A stretch of 64,000 bases of DNA. It comes from Actinoplanes sp. TBRC 11911 (GTDB taxonomy: Bacteria; Actinomycetota; Actinomycetes; Mycobacteriales; Micromonosporaceae). Made by a program: the position numbers and the translations under genes. The first letter of the stretch is position 1, and each line of letters starts with the position of its first letter. The notes beneath the pieces are model-generated. The model saw only the letters and a program-made list of their open reading frames with translations, had not been told where the DNA came from and made no database searches. The stretch is taken from assembly GCF_012933445.1 (NCBI RefSeq), contig NZ_JABBNC010000043.1, forward strand, positions 1-64,000, written 5' to 3'. Shown here piece after piece: positions 45,361 to 52,953 of this stretch.

Positions 45361-46704
45361 GTGCAGACCCAGCGCGACCACGTCCACGCCCACCAGTTCA
45401 TGATGGGCCGGCTCAGCTCCGCCCTGGTTCAGGGCGACCCGACCAGCGCCGAGATCCCCGGGCACCGGGCGCTGACCGGCCTGCTGTTCGGCATCCTGGT
45501 GGCGGTGCTCGGCATCGGCGGCGTCGCCGTCTACGGCTGGATCGTCCCGGGCGGCAGCAACGCGTATACCAAACCCGGCACCATGCTGGTCGAGAAGGAG
45601 ACCGGCAACCGGTACGTGTACGTCGGCGGCGCGGTGCACCCGGTCGCCAACGTGACCACCGCGTCGCTGCTGCTCGGCGGGGCGATGACGGTCAAGCTCA
45701 TCTCGCGGAACTCGCTCAAGGACGTGCCGCACGGCAACGAGCTCGGCGACATCCGCTGGCCGCAGTCGGTGGCCGCGAGCACGCCGGTGGCCGGTCCGTG
45801 GATGGTCTGCCTGCCCGGCTCCCGCGTCAAGGAGCCGTCGCCCACCGCGCTGGGCGTCAACCTGAGCCCGAGCGCCCCGAGCGCGCCGCTGGCCACCGAC
45901 CGGTTCACCGTGGTGCGTTCGCCGGGCGGCACCGACTATCTCATCAATCAAGGGCACAAGTACGCCGTACGCGATGACTCCGTGCTGGTGGCCCTGGGCG
46001 CCGGCAACGCACCCGCCGTGCTGGCGCCACAGTTGTGGCTCGACTGGCTGCCCAGCGGCACCGAGCTGAAACCCGCGGTGATCGCGCACGCGGGCGCCGA
46101 CGGCCCGTCGATCGGCGGCGAGAACTACCCGGTGGGCACCCTGTTCGAGCAGAAGGACCAGCTTTTCGTGCTGCTGCGCGACGGCCTGGCCCCGATCGGC
46201 GCGACCGACTTCCTGCTGGCCGCTTCAAAACACGACACCCCTCCGGTAAGCCTCGACGCCGCGGACGTGGCCGCCGCGCCGAAGTCCGACGATAAGACGC
46301 TCGCCAAGCGGCTGCCCGACTTCACCGAGATGCACTGGCAGGACCCGGGTGACGCGGTGCTGTGCCAGCGGCAGGCCCCCAAGGACGAGAACACGTTCCA
46401 GACGATGGTGGTCTACACCACGGCCGAACAGTCCGGTGTGGACGGCAAGGGCGGCGCGCACGTCGTCGCCGCGCCCGGCACCGGCATGGCCGTGGTAGCC
46501 GTCCCGCATGCCAAGACGGCCCACCCGGCGATCACGTTCATCTCCGAGTCCGGCATGGCCTACCCGGTGGCCGACCAGAAGACGCAGAGCGCGCTCGGGC
46601 TCGACCGGGCACCCGCGCCGCCGTTCCCCAAGAGCCTGCTGTCCACCCTGGACACCGGCCCGACGCTGAGCCAGGCAGCCGTCACCGGACCCACAGGAGG
46701 CTGA
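45361..46704 (+). CDS. eccB: T7SS core component EccB
   Basis: A 447-residue protein with a short cytosolic N-terminus (RDHVHAHQFMMGRLSSALV, a typical EccB opening), one membrane helix at about residues 40-62, and a large extracytoplasmic domain with repeat-like segments. The start is GTG at 45361, six nt after the eccD stop. EccB is known to assemble the periplasmic part of the ESX core. The Trp-containing segment GWIVPGGSNAYTKPGTM right after the helix fits the family. No EccE or mycosin gene follows it here. Confidence 0.92.
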   Translation: MQTQRDHVHAHQFMMGRLSSALVQGDPTSAEIPGHRALTGLLFGILVAVLGIGGVAVYGWIVPGGSNAYTKPGTMLVEKETGNRYVYVGGAVHPVANVTTASLLLGGAMTVKLISRNSLKDVPHGNELGDIRWPQSVAASTPVAGPWMVCLPGSRVKEPSPTALGVNLSPSAPSAPLATDRFTVVRSPGGTDYLINQGHKYAVRDDSVLVALGAGNAPAVLAPQLWLDWLPSGTELKPAVIAHAGADGPSIGGENYPVGTLFEQKDQLFVLLRDGLAPIGATDFLLAASKHDTPPVSLDAADVAAAPKSDDKTLAKRLPDFTEMHWQDPGDAVLCQRQAPKDENTFQTMVVYTTAEQSGVDGKGGAHVVAAPGTGMAVVAVPHAKTAHPAITFISESGMAYPVADQKTQSALGLDRAPAPPFPKSLLSTLDTGPTLSQAAVTGPTGG

Positions 46705-46707
46705 GCC

Positions 46708-49542
46708 ATGGCGAACGGGATTCGCGGACTGCTGCGCGGCAAGGGCGACGACCCCGGCGGCGTCGCGCAGCACACCGTCGGCAACGCGCTGGTCCTGCAC
46801 AGCGAGGAGAAGATCAGCGCGGAGGCACAATCGCTGGCGTTGTCCGTGGTCGCGGACGCCGAGAACGACATCGTCGTGCTCGACCTCGGGGAGGGCATGC
46901 CGATCAACTCGTGGGAGTCGATGGCCGGTGTGCTGCCACGCCGCCGCCGCGGGATCCGGCTGGTCGCCTGCGGCAAGCACCACAACGCCGCCGCGATGGC
47001 CGGCCAGTGGCTCTCCGAACGGCTCGGCCGCACCGTCATCGCCCCCGACGGCGACCTGGTCCGCGGCTCGGCCGGAACGCTTTTCGTGCACTCGGCGCCG
47101 GGCAGCGGTTGGGTGCGGTTCCGGCCCGGCAAACAACCGGACTGGGACGCGAAACGCTACCCCGCGCCGCTGTGGGACCGCGCGGTCGTCGACAACCGCG
47201 CGTCCAGCTCGGTCGGTGAGATCGAGCCGCTGCCCGGCGGCGTGTGGATCCACGACACCCGCGACACCGAAACCGTGGCGCTGCACCGGGAACGGCTCGT
47301 CGGCGGGGTGCCGTGCCAGCCGGACCGGATGACCGTGCTGCTCGGCTGCCCGGGCACCCCGGCGCTGTCGCTCGACGACATCGTGCGGTTCTGGCGCTCG
47401 CTGGACCCGGACGCCCGCGAGCAGGCGCGGTTCGTGCAGTACGGCGACGTGCGGCTGCCCGAGGGCGAGACGTTCGGGCAGACGCTGGCCGACCTGCTCG
47501 GCACCAACATCGTCTGCTACACCGGCGTGCCGATGGGCAGCCCTGCCCGCTTCGACCTGCGGACCGTGCGCGCCGACGGGTCGCTGGGCTGGCCGCCGTT
47601 CGCGCTGGAGCTCAGCTACTCGCCGCGCGCGCACCCGAACTCGCGGGCGCGCCGGCCCAGCGTGCTCAGCCATCGGGCACCGCTGCGCTGGACCGAGGAG
47701 ATCACCCCGCGCGTCTACTGGTACGCGCCGGACGCCGTCGTCGAGATCGTCCCATCCGGACTGTGGGTGCGCGGCGTCGAGGAGCCCGCGAACGCCGAAC
47801 GGGTCCGCGGTGCGGTGCTCGACCCCGAGGGCGGGACGCTCATCTTCGACGACACGGTGGCCGAGCGGGCCGCCCGGATGCGGGAGCTGGCCGCCGACCT
47901 GGCCGCCCGGATGGACGACCTGACCGCGGCCGGCAGCGTGCTGGTGCCCGCATCGGTGCTGGTGCCCGGCATGAAGCCGGCCGGCCGGGCGGGTGCCGCC
48001 GCGGACGTGGACGCGTCCGCCGTCGCGGTCGCCGAAAGTGTGCGGGCCTCGACGCCGGCCCCCAAGGCCACCGCCGCGGTGCCGCGGGCCCAGCCGACGG
48101 CGATGACCGGCCTGGTCGTGCCGGAGGTGGCCGCACCCGAGGCGCAGGCCCTGCAGCGCTACCTCTCCGACCAGAAGACCCAGGCCGTCGGGCGTCCCTC
48201 TCCGGCACAACTGCGCGCGTACGCCCAGGGCACCGCCCAGGTGCCGGTCGCGGCTCCGGTCGAGCCCCCGCCGCCCGTGGTCCCGGCGTCCGTGCCGGTC
48301 GAGCCGCCCAAGCCCTACGCCCCGCCGGCGGCCTTGCACGAGCCGACCACCTCACTGCCGGTCGTTGAGCAGCGCACCAAGGAGCCCGAGGACAAGCTGG
48401 ACGCGGCCCCGTCGATGGTCATCGTCCTGCCGCCGAAGCCCGTCGAACCCCCGGCCCCCATCGCCTCGGTCGAACCGCCGGCCTCGGTCGAACCGCCGGC
48501 CCCGACCCAACCGCCGGCCCCGATACCACCACCGCCGCCGCTCGCCCCCGACGCGATCGCACCCCCGGTCGAGGCCGTCCTTTCCACCGTGGCCGAGGTG
48601 ACCCTCCCGGAGCCGGTCTCTGTCCCCGTCCCCGCCACCGCGGGCCCACCGGATCCACCCGCCGAAACCCCGGAACAGCCGGAACGACCGCACGAGAAAT
48701 CGGCTCCGGTGCCGCCCGCCGCATCGGTGCTCCCGCAACCCGTCCCGGACGCCTCGGCCTTGGCCCTGCTGCCCAACCGCCCCCTGGACGAGGAGCGGGC
48801 CTGGCTGCGCCGCACCCTCAGCCGCGAGTTCGACACCCTGGCCAGCTCGGTCGCCCGCATCATGTCCGAGCATCCCGGCATGCAGAGCCCCGGCCTCAGC
48901 ACCGACGACGTCCTGGCCGACTCGGTCGCCGTCCGGCTCTTCCTGTCCGCGCGCGGCGCCAGCGTCGACGCCGGCCTGCGCACCGGTCGCAACGGCCCGC
49001 ACGTCCCCCTGGCCCGCTGCGCCGTGTCCGGCCTGTCCCGGCTGCCCTCGTTCCGCGGCACCACGGTCTTCCGCATGTCGCCGCGACCCGAGGAATGGGA
49101 CCTCTACCGCGGCCGCCGGGTCGTCACCGACTGGGGTTTCGTCAGCACCCTGACCCAGCCGTGCGAGTCCCAGGACGGCGACACCGACATCCTGGTGTGG
49201 TCGATGACCGGCCGCCGCACCGGCCTGCTCGAACCCGAGGGTGACGAGCACATCGACGACCGGGTGGTCTACCTGCCCGGCACCAGCTTCAAGGTTCTCG
49301 ACTTGCGCGAGCCCACGGGCGGCGAGCGCGGCGCGATCCTGATCCGCGAGATCGGCGGCAACGAGATCGACGACCACGGCCGGGTCGACCCGGACCGGGT
49401 TTCGCTCGACGAGCTCGCCGTGACCGCACTCGACCGCAGCCTGGAGCGCTGGGCCGGCGGGCAGACCAAACGACGCATCGGTTCGGCCGCACGGGCACGC
49501 TTCGACGTGCTCCCCGGCCTGGCGGAAGGTGGACGGCGATGA
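46708..49542 (+). CDS. T7SS-locus protein with duplicated caspase-like segments and degenerate ADP-ribosyltransferase-like C-terminus
   Basis: A 944-residue protein without signal or membrane helix. Residues 15-150 match the caspase-like module of the giant toxin: IRLVACGKHH (Cys88), then VIAPDG, FVHSAPGSGW and RPG. The His position is lost. A second, more degenerate copy follows (MTVLLGCPGTPALSLDD ... FGQTLADLLGTNIVC, about 215-285). Residues 430-690 are Ala/Pro-rich linker. The C-terminal 240 residues resemble an ADP-ribosyltransferase fold: VFR with Arg789, GFVSTL with Ser813, and RVVYLPGTSF where the toxin has EEILLAPGSRF. The two catalytic Glu are missing. The protein encoded at 52954-55170 is its paralogue. 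It could be a pseudoenzyme that recognises or guards against the toxin, or a structural part. Confidence 0.7.
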   Translation: MANGIRGLLRGKGDDPGGVAQHTVGNALVLHSEEKISAEAQSLALSVVADAENDIVVLDLGEGMPINSWESMAGVLPRRRRGIRLVACGKHHNAAAMAGQWLSERLGRTVIAPDGDLVRGSAGTLFVHSAPGSGWVRFRPGKQPDWDAKRYPAPLWDRAVVDNRASSSVGEIEPLPGGVWIHDTRDTETVALHRERLVGGVPCQPDRMTVLLGCPGTPALSLDDIVRFWRSLDPDAREQARFVQYGDVRLPEGETFGQTLADLLGTNIVCYTGVPMGSPARFDLRTVRADGSLGWPPFALELSYSPRAHPNSRARRPSVLSHRAPLRWTEEITPRVYWYAPDAVVEIVPSGLWVRGVEEPANAERVRGAVLDPEGGTLIFDDTVAERAARMRELAADLAARMDDLTAAGSVLVPASVLVPGMKPAGRAGAAADVDASAVAVAESVRASTPAPKATAAVPRAQPTAMTGLVVPEVAAPEAQALQRYLSDQKTQAVGRPSPAQLRAYAQGTAQVPVAAPVEPPPPVVPASVPVEPPKPYAPPAALHEPTTSLPVVEQRTKEPEDKLDAAPSMVIVLPPKPVEPPAPIASVEPPASVEPPAPTQPPAPIPPPPPLAPDAIAPPVEAVLSTVAEVTLPEPVSVPVPATAGPPDPPAETPEQPERPHEKSAPVPPAASVLPQPVPDASALALLPNRPLDEERAWLRRTLSREFDTLASSVARIMSEHPGMQSPGLSTDDVLADSVAVRLFLSARGASVDAGLRTGRNGPHVPLARCAVSGLSRLPSFRGTTVFRMSPRPEEWDLYRGRRVVTDWGFVSTLTQPCESQDGDTDILVWSMTGRRTGLLEPEGDEHIDDRVVYLPGTSFKVLDLREPTGGERGAILIREIGGNEIDDHGRVDPDRVSLDELAVTALDRSLERWAGGQTKRRIGSAARARFDVLPGLAEGGRR

Positions 49543-52500
49543 GCCGGCAAGTTCTGGTGGTGGGCTCCGGGCAGCCGGGCGCGTACCCGACCATCGGCGC
49601 CGCGCTCGCCCGCGCCGAGGCCGGGGCCACGATCTCGGTGCATCCGGGCCGGTACGCGGAGAAGCTGGTCGTCGGCAACCGGGTGACGATCAGCGCCGAG
49701 CCGGGCGGCCCGGTCGAGGTGCACGTCGAGGAGGGCAGTGTCCTCGTCGTGCACGGCGAGGGCGCCCAGCTGCGCGGCCTGAGCCTGTCCAGCGCGGACC
49801 CGAAACTCGCCGCGGTCGACGTGTACGCCGGGGAGGTCGCGCTCGACGACTGCCGGATCGGCGGCGCCTCCTGGACCACGCTGCTGGCCCGGCTGCAGGG
49901 TTCGCTGGCCATGCGCAACTGCGAGGTGACCAGCAGCGCCGGCGCCGGCATCGTGATGATGTCGACCGGCACCGGCACCGTCGAGGACACCACGGTCACC
50001 CAGGTCGGCACGTCCGGCATCGTGGTCGGCGAGACCGCCCGGCTCACGCTGCGCCGCTGCGTCGTGCGCGACACCCCGGCGAACAGCGTCTGCGCCAACG
50101 GCGACAGCCACCTCGTGATGGAACAGTGCGAGATCGCCGGGGCGCAGAAGCCGGCCCTGGTGGTGGAGGGCCAGGCGCACGCCCGGATCAGCGGCCTGAC
50201 GATCCGGGACAGCGCGAACGTCGACGTCTTCCTGCGCGGCGGGATCGACGCGGCGTTCACCGACTCCACCTTCACCGGCGCGGCACTGCAGTCGGTGCAC
50301 ATCACCGACGCGGCCACCCCGGTGTTCACCCGATGCACCTTCGAGCGGGCCGGGCACACCGCCGTGCACATCACCGGGGGAGCGCGGCCCACCCTCGCCG
50401 ACTGCACGATCGGCGACAGCCCGATCGCGGTCGTCACCGAGGCCCAGGCGTCGCCCACCCTGACCGGCCTGACCGTGCGCGGCACTCGCGATCAGGTGGC
50501 CCTGTTCGGCGGTGGCGGCACGGTGACGCTGACCCGGCTGCGGGCCACCGTCGAGCGCGGCGACGGCGTCGTGGTCCGCGACGAGACCACCGTGGACGGC
50601 GAGGACCTGGCCCTCGACGGCGGCGGGCTGGCGCTCTCCGGCAAGGCCACCGGTACGGTCCGGGACGCGCGGTTCACCGGCGGCGGCATCACCGTCGACT
50701 CCGGGCGGCTGACCCTGCGGGACAGCGAGATCGCCTCGGTCCCCGGCGACGGCGTGCTGGTCACCGGCGGCGGTCAGCTCGTCGCCACCCAGGTGCGGGT
50801 GCGCGACGCCCAGGGCAGCGGTATCGCGCTGGAGAGCGGCGCGCACGGCACGCTGACCGCCTGCGAGATCCTCGGTAGCGGCGGCGAGGACATCCGGCGC
50901 GGCGACGGCACCGAGCTGACCGTCGAATCCGTCACGACGGCGGCCCCGCGGCAGCCGGTACCCGACGAGACCGGGGAGACCCCCGACGAGGAACCGGCCG
51001 GCGAGCTCAGCGGTCCGCTCGGCGAGCTGAACGCGCTGATCGGCCTGCGCGGCGTGAAGCAGGAAGTCACCGCGCTGATCAACCTGATCAAGATGGCCCA
51101 GGTCCGGCAGCAGATGGGCCTGCCGATGCCGCCGATGAGCCGGCACCTGGTCTTCGCGGGCCCGCCCGGTACCGGTAAGACCACGGTGGCCCGGCTCTAC
51201 GGCTCGGTGCTGGCCGAGCTCGGCATCCTGTCCAAGGGGCACATGGTCGAGGCGGCGCGGGCCGACCTGGTGGGTCAGTACATCGGCTCGACCGCCATCA
51301 AGACCACCGAACTCGTCACCAAAGCGCTCGGCGGTGTCCTGTTCATCGACGAGGCGTACACGCTGTCGGCCGGATCCGGCGGCAGCGGCCCGGACTTCGG
51401 TCAGGAGGCCATCGACGCGCTGATGAAGATGATGGAGGACCAGCGCGACGAACTGGTGGTCATCGTCGCCGGCTATTCCGAGCTGATGGAGAAGTTCCTC
51501 GAGTCCAACCCGGGTCTGGCCTCCCGCTTCACCCGGACCGTCGAGTTCCCCAACTACTCGGTCGCCGAGCTGGTCACCATCACCTCGAACCTGGCCACCA
51601 AGCACTACTACGAGCTGACCGACGACGCGACCGACGCGCTCACCCGCTACTTCGAGCTGATCCCGAAGAACGCGACGTTCGGCAACGGCCGGGTGGCCCG
51701 CAAGCTCTTCGAAGCGATGATCAACAACCAGGCGTCCCGGCTGGCCACCACGCCGCCCGCGAAGGACACCGAGCTCAACCGGCTCACCGCGGCCGACCTC
51801 GCACCCGAGCTGGAGTTGCTCGACGATCTGCCGGTCGAGCAGAGCAGCCACCCGGACAGCGCCACCGATCCGGCCGGTGCCATCAAGGCGACCCGCAGCT
51901 GGAAACGCGTGTGCGAGCTGGTCGGCGCGGCCCCGGTGCGCGAGGCTCTGGGCGCCGGGCTGCTCAGCCTCTGTGATCTGCGGAACAGGCGGCGCGCGTA
52001 CGGGAAAAACGCCAATCTTCTGCTCGGCGGTCTCGCCGGCAGTGGGCGCAGCGAGGTCGCGCGACTGTATGCCGCGGGCCTGTCCGAGCTTGGTCTGGTG
52101 CCGGTCGGGCAGCTCGTGCGGGTGCGCACCGGCATGGATCTGGCCGCGCAGTGGGACGGCCAGGCCCAAAGCCTGGTGCGCGCCGCGATGGCCGATGCCG
52201 CGGGTGGCGTGCTGCTGGTCGACTACGAGCCGGGGGAGAGCTCGGACGAGGCGGTCGAGGCCCTCGTCGCGCTGATGCGTGGTGCGGCCGGCGATCCGGT
52301 GGTGGCGCTGATCGGCGAGAGCGAGGCGCTGTCGGCGCTGCGCCGCGCGGTCCCGGGCGTGGTCGATGTCTTCGGCCAGCAATGGACCATGCCCCCGTAC
52401 GCCACCGAGGAGCTCGGCGAGATCGTCGTACGTCACCTGGTGCGCCGTGGCCACGAAGTGCCCCCGGACGTGCGTGCCGCCATCGTGGAACTCTCCGTGA

Positions 52501-52634
52501 AACTGCCGCAACCCACGGTACGGGCGGCGCACGGGTTCGCTGCGTCACTGAGCCGGACGGCCGCGTCGCGTACGCTCGCGCTCGCCGATCTAGGAGTCCC
52601 GATGCAATCAAGCGGCTTGACCGCGGTCGGCTGA
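49539..52634 (+). CDS. EccA-like AAA ATPase with N-terminal beta-helix
   Basis: A 1031-residue cytosolic protein. Residues 1-470 are a run of short strand repeats (right-handed beta-helix, pectate-lyase-like; YPTIGAALARAEAGATISV, then many GxxxxxxxCxxxxx turns). Residues about 500-780 are a CbbX/SpoVK-type AAA domain, as in EccA: Walker A GPPGTGKTT near 542 and Walker B VLFIDEAYTL near 601. A third region has a second, weaker P-loop-like strand GGLAGSGRSEVARL near residue 830. Mycobacterial EccA has a TPR N-terminus instead. The AAA domain probably remodels or releases substrates; the beta-helix may hold them. It overlaps the preceding stop (ATGA). Confidence 0.8.
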   Translation: MSRQVLVVGSGQPGAYPTIGAALARAEAGATISVHPGRYAEKLVVGNRVTISAEPGGPVEVHVEEGSVLVVHGEGAQLRGLSLSSADPKLAAVDVYAGEVALDDCRIGGASWTTLLARLQGSLAMRNCEVTSSAGAGIVMMSTGTGTVEDTTVTQVGTSGIVVGETARLTLRRCVVRDTPANSVCANGDSHLVMEQCEIAGAQKPALVVEGQAHARISGLTIRDSANVDVFLRGGIDAAFTDSTFTGAALQSVHITDAATPVFTRCTFERAGHTAVHITGGARPTLADCTIGDSPIAVVTEAQASPTLTGLTVRGTRDQVALFGGGGTVTLTRLRATVERGDGVVVRDETTVDGEDLALDGGGLALSGKATGTVRDARFTGGGITVDSGRLTLRDSEIASVPGDGVLVTGGGQLVATQVRVRDAQGSGIALESGAHGTLTACEILGSGGEDIRRGDGTELTVESVTTAAPRQPVPDETGETPDEEPAGELSGPLGELNALIGLRGVKQEVTALINLIKMAQVRQQMGLPMPPMSRHLVFAGPPGTGKTTVARLYGSVLAELGILSKGHMVEAARADLVGQYIGSTAIKTTELVTKALGGVLFIDEAYTLSAGSGGSGPDFGQEAIDALMKMMEDQRDELVVIVAGYSELMEKFLESNPGLASRFTRTVEFPNYSVAELVTITSNLATKHYYELTDDATDALTRYFELIPKNATFGNGRVARKLFEAMINNQASRLATTPPAKDTELNRLTAADLAPELELLDDLPVEQSSHPDSATDPAGAIKATRSWKRVCELVGAAPVREALGAGLLSLCDLRNRRRAYGKNANLLLGGLAGSGRSEVARLYAAGLSELGLVPVGQLVRVRTGMDLAAQWDGQAQSLVRAAMADAAGGVLLVDYEPGESSDEAVEALVALMRGAAGDPVVALIGESEALSALRRAVPGVVDVFGQQWTMPPYATEELGEIVVRHLVRRGHEVPPDVRAAIVELSVKLPQPTVRAAHGFAASLSRTAASRTLALADLGVPMQSSGLTAVG

Positions 52635-52652
52635 GCTCAAGGAAAGCGGGCC

Positions 52653-52952
52653 ATGCAACCGGAGATGCAGGAGTTCCTGGACAACGCGCGGGCGTTCGAG
52701 CAGCGCATGCGCGACGGCGAGGCGTCGCTGCGGCAGGCCGTGGTGACCGGCCGGTCCGCCGACGGCACCGTCGCGGTGCTGGCCAGCGGCCTCGGGGAAC
52801 TCAAAACCGTCCGCGTCGAGCCCGGTGTCTTCGAGCACCGCGACCCGGACCGGCTGGCCGCCGCGATCGCCGAGGCCGTCCGGGCGGCCGCCGCCAACGC
52901 CCGCGGCCTCGCCGAGCAACGGATGGGGCCTGTCGAGATAAACCTGTATTGA
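52653..52952 (+). CDS. YbaB/EbfC-like small protein
   Basis: A 99-residue protein with a long N-terminal helix (QEFLDNARAFEQRMRDGEAS), strands VVTGRSADGTVAVLASGLGEL and a C-terminal Ala-rich helix: the YbaB fold. GGAAAGCGGG precedes the ATG. It is the second YbaB-like gene in the locus, the other leading the toxin operon. It is probably a dimeric accessory of the secretion locus; nucleic acid binding is possible but unproven. Confidence 0.7.
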   Translation: MQPEMQEFLDNARAFEQRMRDGEASLRQAVVTGRSADGTVAVLASGLGELKTVRVEPGVFEHRDPDRLAAAIAEAVRAAAANARGLAEQRMGPVEINLY

Positions 52953-52953
52953 G

